Below, in pieces: positions 32,353 to 41,053 of a DNA stretch of 47,929 nt. A program made the position numbers and the translations under genes. The notes below the pieces were generated by a model. The model had not been told where the DNA came from. It did not search any database and was given only the letters and a program-made list of their open reading frames with translations. Every line of letters starts with the position of its first letter. The first letter of the stretch is position 1. This DNA comes from a virus, in the IMG/VR virus record IMGVR_UViG_3300028024_000127, positions 1-47,929 of that record; one strand, given 5' to 3'.

Positions 32353-32418
32353 AAGGCTTGCAATTTCACAGCTTTAGAGTGATGTATATGACTACCAAAA
32401 ATGAAAGGTGGTCACAAC

Positions 32419-33372
32419 ATGCGAATCCATTACAACCTCACGGGTGCCGAGCGCAAATCACTGGTGGGTGCAATCAGCCAAGTGCTGAACGCTCCCACCA
32501 AATACCTCGGAGCCCCCTCCTTCGCTTACGAGGTGGGCGGCTACCACATCGACAAGCACGGCACGCTCACGGGGCCCGACTCCCTCGACCTAGAAGCTGA
32601 CCTGCAAGGCCTGCACGGCTTTGAAGCAGTCGAACGCGCGTACGACGAGCCCGATACCTACGAGAGCGGGCTTGGTGGGATGGGCGCGTTTGAAAGCCCT
32701 CAAGAACTTGGGGCAAATGAAGAGGAGTGTTTTAACGGTGACCAACACCGCCCTGGGCAGTATTCAAACCCCAATGCTCCCACTACCGAGACCATGCAAA
32801 GCCAGTTGGATGAGGTGCCCGCCTTTGAGGACCTGAAGATGGATGTTCGTGAGGAGCTTGGGCTTGGTCGCACCTGCCGCGAGAACCCGCAGGGCGAAAA
32901 CGGCATGCAGGCAAGCGATGTTCCTGAACTCGACACCCTCGCAATCGAAATGCCGCTGACGGGCTTCACGCCCGAGAAGATGGAGAACCTTTTCAGGTTG
33001 GTCAACGCCAAGGCACCGCTCCTCAAGGCAGCCCTGGGCGTGGATAACCTGCCCATACAGCAGACCGACGAGGATGGTGGCAAGCTGGTGTTCCCTTGGT
33101 TTACCGGCGACGCCGACTGCGATGCGGTCAGGGCCTACACTATGCTCATTGAGAGGCTCTGCGCAGCTGCAAAAGAACAGCACCGCGTGACCGCCAAGGT
33201 AAAAAACGTGGAGAATGAGAAGTTCGCCTTCCGCGTTTTTCTCATAAGGTTGGGATTCGTGGGCGACGAGTACAAGGCCGCTCGGAAAATCCTGCTTAAG
33301 AACCTTTCCGGCAACAGCGCCTTTAAAAACGGCGCACCCCCGAAAACGACGGAGATACCAGCCGATGAATAA
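32419..33372 (+). CDS. Phage 'virulence-related' protein of unknown function
   Basis: This 317-residue protein has an N-terminal domain (residues 1-65: NLTGAERKSLVGAISQVL, then YEVGGYHIDKHGTLTG) seen in proteins loosely labelled virulence-related, followed by a variable linker (80-160) and a C-terminal helical domain. No active site was recognised. ATG 32419 is chosen because AAAGGTGG precedes it by 7 bases. The stop overlaps the DUF4314 gene. Confidence 0.7.
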   Translation: MRIHYNLTGAERKSLVGAISQVLNAPTKYLGAPSFAYEVGGYHIDKHGTLTGPDSLDLEADLQGLHGFEAVERAYDEPDTYESGLGGMGAFESPQELGANEEECFNGDQHRPGQYSNPNAPTTETMQSQLDEVPAFEDLKMDVREELGLGRTCRENPQGENGMQASDVPELDTLAIEMPLTGFTPEKMENLFRLVNAKAPLLKAALGVDNLPIQQTDEDGGKLVFPWFTGDADCDAVRAYTMLIERLCAAAKEQHRVTAKVKNVENEKFAFRVFLIRLGFVGDEYKAARKILLKNLSGNSAFKNGAPPKTTEIPADE

Positions 33373-33628
33373 GTTCCCATCCAAAGAGACCGTTGAACGC
33401 CTCCGTGAACAGTATCCTCACGAGTGCCGTGTAGAGCTGGTGCAGATGAACGACCCCTATTCCCGGCTGAAGCCCGGCGACAAGGGAACGGTTGACTTCG
33501 TAGACGACACGGGTACGATATTCTGCTCTTGGGACTGCGGTTCCACACTCGGCGCGGTGTACGGTGAGGATATCCTGCGCCGGGCTATTACTGACTCTGT
33601 GGAGAAGGAGGTAATAGTCGGTGACTGA
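33365..33628 (+). CDS. DUF4314 protein
   Basis: This 87-residue protein has a single SH3-like DUF4314 domain (CRVELVQMNDPYSRLKPGDKG, then VDFVDDTGTIFCSWDCG). It is found singly or in tandem before terminase genes in Firmicute phages; role unknown. Starts at ATG 33365, overlapping the gene before; the stop overlaps the gene after. Confidence 0.87.
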   Translation: MNKFPSKETVERLREQYPHECRVELVQMNDPYSRLKPGDKGTVDFVDDTGTIFCSWDCGSTLGAVYGEDILRRAITDSVEKEVIVGD

Positions 33629-33809
33629 AAAGATAAAGAAACAAATCTTAGCTATACGGGAAAGCGGCGTTACTAACATGTTTGACGTTAAGCGCGTCCA
33701 AATTGAGGCCAACAATTGCGGCTTCCACGAATTGGTGGTATTCCTTATAGACCACAGAGCCGAATACAGTCGGTTCGTCGTAATAGGCGAAACGGAGGAC
33801 GCTTTATAA
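33621..33809 (+). CDS. DUF5049 protein
   Basis: This 62-residue protein starts at GTG 33621 behind GGAGG: KQILAIRESGVTNMFDVKR.. and ..HRAEYSRFVV. It matches the DUF5049 family that follows DUF4314 in many prophages. It may be a small nucleic-acid-binding factor; unknown. Confidence 0.85.
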   Translation: MTEKIKKQILAIRESGVTNMFDVKRVQIEANNCGFHELVVFLIDHRAEYSRFVVIGETEDAL

Positions 33810-33832
33810 CAATAACCGCGCGCTTAAGCAAG

Positions 33833-33860
33833 GAGCTTCCACATGGAGGCTCTTTTCTTT
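33833..33860 (+). terminator. Intrinsic terminator-like hairpin before TerL
   Basis: GAGCTTCC (33833-33840), loop ACAT, GGAGGCTC (33845-33852), then TTTTCTTTT. All eight pairs form (one G-T). It lies between the DUF5049 and TerL genes inside the late operon. Confidence 0.75.
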
Positions 33861-33889
33861 TGCCCATTATACGAAAGGAGGCGGCGGCA

Positions 33890-35494
33890 ATCAGAAAACT
33901 CAAAAACTACAAGCCGACCGCCTTCATGACCAAAGGATCGTACTACGATAAAGGCACCGCTGATTACGCGGTATCTTTTATCGAAGCCCTCTCTCATACC
34001 AAAGGTTCTTGGGCCGGGAAGCCCTTTGAACTTATCGACTGGCAGGAGCAAATCGTACGGGATGTATTCGGCGTTATCAAGCAAAACGGGTATCGCCAGT
34101 TCAACACGGCATATGTGGAGATTCCCAAGAAAATGGGCAAGTCTGAGCTTGCTGCCGCCATCGCTCTTTTGCTCACCTGCGGCGATCACGAAGAGCGCGC
34201 TGAAGTGTACGGCTGCGCGGCGGATAGGCAGCAGGCTTCCATCGTATTCGAGGTGGCGGCCGACATGGTGCGGATGTGCCCGGCACTGAACAAGCGCGTT
34301 AAGCTGCTTGCCTCCACCAAAAGGCTCGTATACCTGCCGACCAACAGCTTTTATCAAGTTCTGTCTGCAGAAGCGTACTCCAAGCACGGCTTTAACATAC
34401 ATGGCGTGGTGTTCGATGAGCTGCATACCCAGCCAAACCGGAAACTGTTCGATGTTATGACCAAAGGCTCCGGCGATGCGCGAATGCAGCCGCTGTATTT
34501 TCTTATAACTACGGCGGGTTCGGATACGAACAGCATCTGCTATGAAACACACCAGAAGGCGCTGGACATCCTTGAAGGCCGGAAATCTGATCCCACCTTC
34601 TACCCCATTATCTACGGCGCTGCGGAAGAAGACGACTGGACGGACCCCAAGGTATGGAGGAAAGCAAATCCCTCCCTTGGCATCACGGTCGGCATCGACA
34701 AAGTGAAGGCGGCGTGTGAATCGGCGAAGCAAAACCCTGCCGAGGAGAACAGCTTCCGTCAACTGCGCCTGAACCAGTGGGTGAAACAGGCTATCCGCTG
34801 GATGCCAATGGCAAAGTGGGACGCCTGCGCGTTTCCAATTAATACAGAGAACCTTCGTGGGCGGGTGTGCTACGGCGGGCTTGACCTTTCGTCCACCACG
34901 GATATCACAGCATTCGTGCTGGTATTCCCTCCGGAAGACGAAGCAGACAAATACAGTGTTCTGCCCTTCTTCTGGATGCCTGAGGATAACATCGACCTGC
35001 GTGTGCGCCGAGATCATGTACAATACGATCTCTGGAAGAAGCAGGGATACTTGCTGACTACCGAGGGTAACGTGGTTCATTACGGCTTCATTGAGAAGTT
35101 CATTGAGGAACTGGGCAAACAGTACAATATCCGTGAGATTGCTTTTGACCGTTGGGGCGCTGTGCAGATGGTGCAGAACCTTGAAGGGCTGGGCTTTACC
35201 GTCGTTCCCTTTGGGCAGGGCTTTAAGGACATGTCACCGCCCACCAAGGAGCTTATGAAGCTGACCTTGGAGGAGCGCCTCGCGCACGGCGGTCATCCCG
35301 TACTGCGCTGGATGATGGACAACATTTTCATCAAGACCGACCCAGCGGGCAATATCAAGCCCGACAAAGAAAAATCCACCGAGAGGATCGACGGCGCAGT
35401 GGCGACGATTATGGCGCTCGACCGCGCGCTACGGTGTGGCGGCGGCGATCGCAGCGCTTCCATCTACGACGAAAGGGGGCTTTTGATCCTGTGA
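33890..35494 (+). CDS. Phage terminase large subunit (start codon probably ATC)
   Basis: This TerL of about 534 residues comprises an ATPase (Walker A-like EIPKKMGKSELAAA near 75-88, Walker B VVFDELHTQ near 175) and a nuclease half (GGLDLSSTTDITAF near 330, RIDGAVATIMAL near the end). It packages DNA into the prohead. No ATG exists at the expected N-terminus. An AAAGGAGG site at 33874-33881 is followed 8 bases later by ATC, which as a start would give MRKLKNYKPT, the usual opening of this family. Alternatives are TTG 33860, whose ribosome site is buried in a hairpin, or ATG 33927, which would delete conserved residues. Confidence 0.9.
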   Translation: MRKLKNYKPTAFMTKGSYYDKGTADYAVSFIEALSHTKGSWAGKPFELIDWQEQIVRDVFGVIKQNGYRQFNTAYVEIPKKMGKSELAAAIALLLTCGDHEERAEVYGCAADRQQASIVFEVAADMVRMCPALNKRVKLLASTKRLVYLPTNSFYQVLSAEAYSKHGFNIHGVVFDELHTQPNRKLFDVMTKGSGDARMQPLYFLITTAGSDTNSICYETHQKALDILEGRKSDPTFYPIIYGAAEEDDWTDPKVWRKANPSLGITVGIDKVKAACESAKQNPAEENSFRQLRLNQWVKQAIRWMPMAKWDACAFPINTENLRGRVCYGGLDLSSTTDITAFVLVFPPEDEADKYSVLPFFWMPEDNIDLRVRRDHVQYDLWKKQGYLLTTEGNVVHYGFIEKFIEELGKQYNIREIAFDRWGAVQMVQNLEGLGFTVVPFGQGFKDMSPPTKELMKLTLEERLAHGGHPVLRWMMDNIFIKTDPAGNIKPDKEKSTERIDGAVATIMALDRALRCGGGDRSASIYDERGLLIL

Positions 35495-36717
35495 ACATAT
35501 TTTCAGCGCTGTTCAAGGCGCGTGACAAGCCTCAAAACAGACTGCCGGGAAGCGATCTCGGCTTTTTCTTTGGGGGCACGACATCGGGCAAATTGGTCAA
35601 CGAGCGGACGGCCATGCAGACCACGGCGGTGTACGCTTGCGTACGCATCTTGGCCGAGGCGGTGGCGGGCCTCCCGCTGCATCTTTACCGGCACAAGCGG
35701 GACGGCGGCAAGGAAAAGGCGCTCGGGCACCCGCTGTATTACCTGCTGCACACCGAGCCCAACCCCGAAATGACCTCGTTCGCGTTCCGGGAAACCCTCA
35801 TGAGCCACTTGCTGCTGTGGGGCAACGCCTACGCACAGATCATCCGGGACGGCGCGGGCCGGGTTCTCTCCCTGTATCCGCTGCTGCCCAGCAAAATGAC
35901 CGTGGACAGGACGGGAGCCGGGCAGCTTTTCTACGAGTACCGGGCGGACACCGGCCCCGTGATACTTCGCCCACAGGATGTGCTGCATATTCCCGGCCTT
36001 GGATTTGATGGCCTGATTGGCTACTCCCCTGTAGCCATGGCCAAGAACGCCATCGGCATGGCGATCGCCACGGAGGAATACGGTGCGAAATTCTTCGCCA
36101 ACGGCGCAAACCCTGGCGGCGTGCTGGAGCACCCCGGCGTGGTGAAAGACCCCAAGCGCGTGCGTGAAAGCTGGAACGCTGTGTATCAGGGCAGTGGTAA
36201 CGCACACCGCATTGCCGTGCTTGAGGAGGGCATGAAGTTCAACGCCATCGGCATTCCGCCTGAGCAGGCGCAGTTTCTAGAGACGCGCAAGTTCCAGATC
36301 AACGAGATCGCGCGCATCTTCCGCGTCCCGCCGCACATGGTGGGCGACCTCGAAAAGAGTAGCTTTAGTAACATCGAGCAGCAGTCGCTGGAGTTCGTGA
36401 AATACACGCTTGATCCGTGGGTGGCGCGCTGGGAGCAGGCAGTTCAGAAGGCGCTACTACTACCGTCCGAAAAGCGCGCGTATTTTGCCAAGTTCAACGT
36501 AGATGGCTTACTGCGGGGCGATTACCAGAGCCGCATGACCGGCTACGCCACCGGGCGGCAGAATGGCTGGCTTTCCGCTAATGACATCAGGGAACTGGAG
36601 GATATGAACCGCATCCCGGCGGAGTTGGGCGGCGACCTGTACCTGATCAACGGCAACATGACCAAGCTCGCGGACGCGGGCATTTTTGCTTCTAAGGAGG
36701 AAACGGATGCATCGTAA
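35491..36717 (+). CDS. Phage portal protein (HK97 family)
   Basis: A 408-residue portal protein starts at GTG 35491 behind AAAGGGGG. Typical blocks are ERTAMQTTAVYACVRILAEA near 35-55, YYLLHTEPNPEMTSF, GNAYAQIIRD, and IFRVPPHMVGDLEKSSFSN near 275-295. It forms the dodecameric DNA entry ring at one head vertex. GC content and codon use jump upward from here compared with terL, a sign of module exchange. Confidence 0.94.
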   Translation: MNIFSALFKARDKPQNRLPGSDLGFFFGGTTSGKLVNERTAMQTTAVYACVRILAEAVAGLPLHLYRHKRDGGKEKALGHPLYYLLHTEPNPEMTSFAFRETLMSHLLLWGNAYAQIIRDGAGRVLSLYPLLPSKMTVDRTGAGQLFYEYRADTGPVILRPQDVLHIPGLGFDGLIGYSPVAMAKNAIGMAIATEEYGAKFFANGANPGGVLEHPGVVKDPKRVRESWNAVYQGSGNAHRIAVLEEGMKFNAIGIPPEQAQFLETRKFQINEIARIFRVPPHMVGDLEKSSFSNIEQQSLEFVKYTLDPWVARWEQAVQKALLLPSEKRAYFAKFNVDGLLRGDYQSRMTGYATGRQNGWLSANDIRELEDMNRIPAELGGDLYLINGNMTKLADAGIFASKEETDAS

Positions 36718-37408
36718 ATTCTGGAATTGGGTGAAGAACGAGGACGGCGCGCGCACCCTTCGCTTGGACGGAGCCATCGCCGAGGAAAGCTGGCTTGGCG
36801 ACGAGGTGACGCCCCAGCAGTTCAAGGCCGAGCTACATTCCGGTGAGGGCGACATTACCGTCTGGATCAACTCGCCGGGCGGCGATGTGTTTGCCGCCGC
36901 ACAGATCTACAACATGCTCATGGAGTACAAAGGAAAAGTCACCGTCAAGATCGACGGCATCGCGGCGTCGGCCGCCAGCGTGATCGCCATGGCGGGCGGC
37001 GAGGTGTACATGTCACCGGTCAGTATGCTCATGATCCACAACCCCATGACCGTGGCCATAGGCGACAGCGCGGAAATGCAGCGGGCCATTTCCATGCTGG
37101 AGGAGGTCAAGGAATCGATCATAAATGCTTACGAATTGAAGTCCGGGCTTTCGCGTACGCGGATATCCCATCTCATGGACGCGGAAACGTGGCTCAACGC
37201 CAAGAAGGCCGTGGAGCTGAAATTCGCGGACGGTATCTTGTTCACCGCCGATGAGGAAGCTCCGCCCGGCGTACAGGTTTCGGACGGCCTGATATTCAGC
37301 CGACAGGCGGTAATGAACTCTATCCTGAAGAAACTGCCCCACCCCGAAAAACCCATAGGTGTCCCAATCGAGTCGCTGGAAAAGCGACTTTTTTTATTGC
37401 AGAAATAG
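36707..37408 (+). CDS. ClpP-type prohead maturation protease
   Basis: A 233-residue Clp-like serine protease cleaves the capsid delta domain. WINSPGGDVFAAAQ lies at 53-66, catalytic Ser88 in GIAASAAS and His111 in MIHNP; the aspartate would be in the 155-170 region. ATG 36707 has AAGGAGG upstream and overlaps the portal gene by 11 bases. The last codons form a hairpin with a T run (described separately). Confidence 0.93.
   Translation: MHRKFWNWVKNEDGARTLRLDGAIAEESWLGDEVTPQQFKAELHSGEGDITVWINSPGGDVFAAAQIYNMLMEYKGKVTVKIDGIAASAASVIAMAGGEVYMSPVSMLMIHNPMTVAIGDSAEMQRAISMLEEVKESIINAYELKSGLSRTRISHLMDAETWLNAKKAVELKFADGILFTADEEAPPGVQVSDGLIFSRQAVMNSILKKLPHPEKPIGVPIESLEKRLFLLQK
37371..37396 (+). terminator. 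Terminator-like hairpin in the last codons of the protease gene
   Basis: AGTCGCT (37371-37377), loop GGAAA, AGCGACT (37383-37389), then six or more T. It is a good intrinsic terminator just before the capsid gene, within translated sequence. Confidence 0.7.
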
Positions 37409-37418
37409 GAGGAATTAC

Positions 37419-38621
37419 ATGAGCAAAATTCTTGAACTACGCGAAAAGCGTGCGAAAGCATGGGAAGCCGCCAAGGCATTTCTGGATAGTAAGCGCGGTA
37501 ACGACGGCCTGCTCAGCGCCGAGGACGCCGCCGTTTACGACAAAATGGAGGCCGACGTAGTGGCGCTCGGCAAGGAGGTCGAGCGTTTGGAGCGGCAGGC
37601 CGTGGTCGATCTGGAGCTTGCTAAGCCGACTTCCACACCCATCACGGGCAAGCCCGCGCATGCGCCAGGCGGTGAAATCAAGACCGGCCGTGCGACGGAC
37701 GATTACAAGCGCGCATTCTGGAACGCCATGCGCTCCAAGGCTGCCCGCCCCGAGGTGTTGGACGCGCTGCAGATCGGCACCGACTTCGAGGGCGGGTTTC
37801 TCGTGCCGGACGAGTTCGAACGCACGCTGGTGGAAGCGCTGCAGGAAGAAAACATATTCCGCACCCTCGCCCACGTTATCCAGACCTCCAGCGGTGACCG
37901 CAAAATTCCGGTCGCCACGACCAAGGGTACCGCGTCGTGGGTGGACGAGGAGGGCCTAGTCCCGGAAAGCGACGACGCGTTCGGACAGGTGTCCATCTCG
38001 GCGTTTAAGCTCGCGACCATGCTCAAGGTTTCCGAGGAGTTGTTGAACGACAGTGTGTTCAACCTCGAAAGCTACATCGCCACCGAATTTGCCCGCCGCA
38101 TAGGCAGCCGTGAGGAGGAATCCTTCTTCATCGGCGACGGCGCGGGCAAGCCCACCGGCGTATTCGCGGCGGTCGGCGGTGCGGAACTGGGCGTCACGGC
38201 GGCGAGCGCGACCGCCATCACGGCGGACGAGATCATCGACCTGTTCTACTCGCTCAAATCCCCCTACAGGAAAAAGGCGGCGTTCGTCACCAACGACGCG
38301 ACCGTAAAGGCGATCCGCAAGCTCAAGGATAATCAGGGTCAGTACCTCTGGCAGCCGTCCATAACGGCGGGCACACCGGATACCATACTCAACCGTCCCG
38401 TCAAGACCTCCGCATATGTCCCCGTGATCGCGTCCGAATCCAAGCCCATCGCGTTTGGCGACTTCCAGTATTACTGGATTGCGGACAGGCAGGGCCGTTC
38501 CTTCAAGCGCCTCAACGAGCTGTACGCGCCCACCGGCCAGGTTGGCTTCATGGCTTCTCAGCGCGTGGACGGTAAGCTCATTCTGCCCGAGGCCATCAAG
38601 GTACTGCAGATGAAGCTGTAA
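37419..38621 (+). CDS. Major capsid protein (HK97 fold)
   Basis: A 400-residue HK97-type capsid protein. Residues 1 to about 95 are a charged coiled-coil delta/scaffold domain (LELREKRAKAWEAAKAF..) expected to be removed by the protease encoded upstream. The mature part begins around the GTDFEGGFLVPDEF block and carries EESFFIGDGAGKPTGVF near 235. ATG 37419 has an AGGAGGAA site. Position after portal and protease is canonical. Confidence 0.95.
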   Translation: MSKILELREKRAKAWEAAKAFLDSKRGNDGLLSAEDAAVYDKMEADVVALGKEVERLERQAVVDLELAKPTSTPITGKPAHAPGGEIKTGRATDDYKRAFWNAMRSKAARPEVLDALQIGTDFEGGFLVPDEFERTLVEALQEENIFRTLAHVIQTSSGDRKIPVATTKGTASWVDEEGLVPESDDAFGQVSISAFKLATMLKVSEELLNDSVFNLESYIATEFARRIGSREEESFFIGDGAGKPTGVFAAVGGAELGVTAASATAITADEIIDLFYSLKSPYRKKAAFVTNDATVKAIRKLKDNQGQYLWQPSITAGTPDTILNRPVKTSAYVPVIASESKPIAFGDFQYYWIADRQGRSFKRLNELYAPTGQVGFMASQRVDGKLILPEAIKVLQMKL

Positions 38622-38643
38622 CCGACGAAAGGCGGTGAGCGGC

Positions 38644-38955
38644 ATGGAGCTACTGGAAAAGGTCAAAAAGAACCTGATCCTCCAACACGCCGAGGACGAC
38701 GCGCTTTTGCAAAGCTACATTGCCGCCGCCGTCGCATATGCCGAGGGCTTTCAAAAGAAAGCGCCGGGCAGCTATTCCGCCGAGGCCAGCATGACGCCCG
38801 CTACCGAGCAGGGAATCGTCATGCTGGCTTCGCTCTTTTACGAGAGCCGGGATGGCGGCACGGGCGGCTTTTTTGCAGACAGCGCGCAGGCAGCGCAGCA
38901 GGCATGGGCGACGGTCGACCTGCTGCTGCGGCTGGACAAGGATTGGCAGGTGTAG
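38644..38955 (+). CDS. Head-tail connector protein (gp6-like)
   Basis: A 103-residue helical adaptor (LEKVKKNLILQHAEDDALLQ, then YIAAAVAYAEGF) matches the phage gp6/QLRG-type connector that attaches under the portal. ATG 38644 is chosen; GTG 38635 is closer to the ribosome site and less likely. 22 bases after the capsid gene. Confidence 0.88.
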   Translation: MELLEKVKKNLILQHAEDDALLQSYIAAAVAYAEGFQKKAPGSYSAEASMTPATEQGIVMLASLFYESRDGGTGGFFADSAQAAQQAWATVDLLLRLDKDWQV

Positions 38956-38958
38956 CAC

Positions 38959-39297
38959 ATGGGCCTTGGGAGGATGGGCGCGTTCATAGACATCGTGGCG
39001 GTCACGGCCGCCAGGGATGACGAGGGCTTCGCCACAACGACAGACACGGTGCTTGCCAGTGTGCGGGCACATAAGGAATCGCGCCAAATGCGCGCGGTGG
39101 GATCGCGGGATGCGGGCGCGACGTTTGCTACGGCAACGACGCTGTTCAGCTTCCGGGCTATCCCCTCCCTGAACATCACAACCGCCCATGCGATACGCTG
39201 CGGCGGCGAGAGGTACACCATCGTGAGCGTTATGGACATGCGCGGCATGTACGTCGAGGTGCTCGCGGAAATCGTGACGCCCAAGGGAGGCGATTAG
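38959..39297 (+). CDS. Phage head closure protein
   Basis: A 112-residue beta-rich protein starts at ATG 38959, 3 bases after the connector gene. The pattern (an ASVRAHKESRQMR strand pair, then a central IRCGGERYTIVSVMDMRGMY) fits head-tail joining/closure proteins of the SPP1 gp16 / HK97 gp7 group that stopper the portal before the tail docks. Confidence 0.8.
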   Translation: MGLGRMGAFIDIVAVTAARDDEGFATTTDTVLASVRAHKESRQMRAVGSRDAGATFATATTLFSFRAIPSLNITTAHAIRCGGERYTIVSVMDMRGMYVEVLAEIVTPKGGD

Positions 39298-39298
39298 C

Positions 39299-39730
39299 CT
39301 GGCAAAAGCACAAATCCAGATGCCGGAACAGCTCATGGCGTCGCTGGAGACGCTGGGCGACAAGACGGACGGGATCATACAGTCCGCGCTTGAAGCGGGC
39401 GCGGAGGTCGTGGTATCGAAGGCGCGAAGCAACCTCGCCTCGGCGATTGGACGCAATCTCAAGGAGCGGCCGCGCTCCACGGGCGCGCTACTGGCCGCGT
39501 TGGGCGTGTCGCCCGTCAAGATCGACCACAACGGCGTCCACAACCTCAAGATCGGGTTCAGTGAGCCACGGCGCGGAGGCGGCGTCAACGCCAAGCTCGC
39601 CACCATCCTCGAATACGGCAAATCGGGCCAGCCGCCCAAGCCCTTCCTCCGGCCCGCGCGCTTGGCGTCCCGCGCGCCCTGTATCGCGGCCATGCAAAGG
39701 AAGTTCGAGGAGGAGGTGAACGGCATATGA
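39299..39730 (+). CDS. HK97 gp10-like head-tail joining protein (CTG start)
   Basis: A 143-residue protein if started at CTG 39299, giving (M)AKAQIQMPEQLMAS, the usual opening of this family; the first ATG is 21 bases downstream (39320). AAGGGAGG ends 8 bases before the CTG. Family blocks include GAEVVVSKARSNLASAIG and TILEYGKSGQPPKPFLRPA. It connects head completion and tail terminator proteins. The stop overlaps the next start (ATGA). Confidence 0.87.
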   Translation: MAKAQIQMPEQLMASLETLGDKTDGIIQSALEAGAEVVVSKARSNLASAIGRNLKERPRSTGALLAALGVSPVKIDHNGVHNLKIGFSEPRRGGGVNAKLATILEYGKSGQPPKPFLRPARLASRAPCIAAMQRKFEEEVNGI

Positions 39731-40068
39731 GCCTGTTGAAGGAAGTCAAAGCCGTATTCGACGCGCTCGGTATCCCGGTGGAAACGGGCGCTTTCAGCAC
39801 TGCGCCGCCCGACCGGTACGCGCTCATCACGCCCATGGCGGACCTATACGGGCTGTTCGCGGACAACCGGGCGCTGTTTGAAACACAGGAGGCAAGACTT
39901 TCTCTCTTTGACAAGGGCGCGTACACCTCCTTCAAAAACGCAGTGGTCAAAGCGCTGCTTGCGGCGGGGCTGACCATTACGGGCCGGATATACCTCGGGC
40001 GCGAGGCGGACACCGGCTATCACCACTACGCCATTGACGTGGCAAAAGAATACGCATTGGAGGAATGA
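39727..40068 (+). CDS. Tail completion/terminator-type protein
   Basis: A 113-residue protein (VKAVFDALGIPVETGAF, then PPDRYALITPMADLYGLFAD) resembles the small tail-terminator proteins that cap the tail tube just before the major tail gene. ATG 39727 overlaps the stop of the gp10-like gene. Assignment leans on position. Confidence 0.75.
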   Translation: MSLLKEVKAVFDALGIPVETGAFSTAPPDRYALITPMADLYGLFADNRALFETQEARLSLFDKGAYTSFKNAVVKALLAAGLTITGRIYLGREADTGYHHYAIDVAKEYALEE

Positions 40069-40069
40069 C

Positions 40070-40657
40070 ATGGCAACGATCGGATTGGATAGTCTGTTCT
40101 ATTCCAAGATCACGGAAGTAGACGGCATTGAAACATACGGCCTGCCCAAGGTTCTCGCAAAGGCGATCAAGGCGGATTTGTCAGTCGAGCTAATAGAGGC
40201 CATCCTGTACGCGAACGACGGCGCGGCGGAGGTGGTCAAGGAATTCAAGAGCGGCAAGCTAAGCCTCGGCGTGGACGATATCGGAACGGCGGTCGCCGTC
40301 GAGCTAACAGGTGCCGTTGCCGACGACAACGGCGTGCTCATATCGGGCAGCGAGGACATCGGCGGGCCAGTTGCGATCGGCTTCCGAGCACAGAAGGCCA
40401 ACGGAAAGTACCGGTATTTCTGGCTGTATCGTGTGATATTCGGCCTGCCCGCGACCAATTTGCAGACCAAGGGCGACTCGATCTCGTTCCAGACCCCGAC
40501 GATCGAGGGTACGGTCATGCGCAGGAACAAGCTCGACGCGAGCGGCCGCCACCCGTGGAAGGCGGAGGTCACCGAGGGCGATTCCAACGTCGCGCCGTCC
40601 ACCATATCGGAATGGTTTTCCGAGGTGTACGAGCCGATTTTCACTTTGGAGCCATAA
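40070..40657 (+). CDS. Major tail tube protein
   Basis: This 195-residue tail tube subunit has IGLDSLFYSKITE at the N-terminus and a central domain with FRAQKANGKYRYFWLYRVIF and DSISFQTPTIEGTV, typical of phi13-type major tail proteins of Firmicute siphoviruses. ATG 40070 follows GGAGGAATGAC. It precedes the tail assembly chaperones. Confidence 0.92.
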   Translation: MATIGLDSLFYSKITEVDGIETYGLPKVLAKAIKADLSVELIEAILYANDGAAEVVKEFKSGKLSLGVDDIGTAVAVELTGAVADDNGVLISGSEDIGGPVAIGFRAQKANGKYRYFWLYRVIFGLPATNLQTKGDSISFQTPTIEGTVMRRNKLDASGRHPWKAEVTEGDSNVAPSTISEWFSEVYEPIFTLEP

Positions 40658-40666
40658 GGAGGAACC

Positions 40667-41053
40667 ATGGATAACGATAGAACGGCATTCATTGAGATTG
40701 GCGGGAACGAGTACGCGCTCGTCCTCACCACGCGCGCGACCAAGGAGATCGCGAAGAGGTATGGTGGCTTGGAGAACCTCGGCGACAAGCTGCTTAAGGC
40801 GGAGGATTTCACGCTCGCCATCGACGAGGTGGTGTGGCTCCTTACCCTGCTCGCCAATCAGGGCGTGCAGGTACACAACCTCTTACATCCGAAGGACACC
40901 CGCGAACTCCTTACCGAGGAGATGGTGGAGCTTCTGACTTCGCCCTCCGACCTTGCCAAGTACAAGGGCGCGATCATGGAGGCCATGTATCGCGGTACAG
41001 CTCGGCACATCCTGAGCGAGGACGAAGCCGGAAAAAACGCGCAGGCCGGGTAA
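40667..41053 (+). CDS. Tail assembly chaperone, short (gpG-like) product
   Basis: A 128-residue protein starts at ATG 40667 with an AAGGAGGAACC site. Helical blocks VLTTRATKEIAKRYGG and EEMVELLTSPSDLAKYK match gpG-like chaperones that coat the tape measure protein during tail assembly. It ends with KNAQAG and TAA after a slippery heptamer; a fraction of ribosomes should shift -1 and make the longer gpGT product. Confidence 0.88.
   Translation: MDNDRTAFIEIGGNEYALVLTTRATKEIAKRYGGLENLGDKLLKAEDFTLAIDEVVWLLTLLANQGVQVHNLLHPKDTRELLTEEMVELLTSPSDLAKYKGAIMEAMYRGTARHILSEDEAGKNAQAG

Noticed and set aside
33824-35080. 418-codon minus-strand frame opposite terL
   Set aside because: Shadow of the terminase coding sequence, which has unmistakable TerL motifs.
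38650-39726. 358-codon minus-strand frame opposite the connector genes
   Set aside because: High-GC shadow frame; the plus-strand connector genes have ribosome sites, overlaps and family features.
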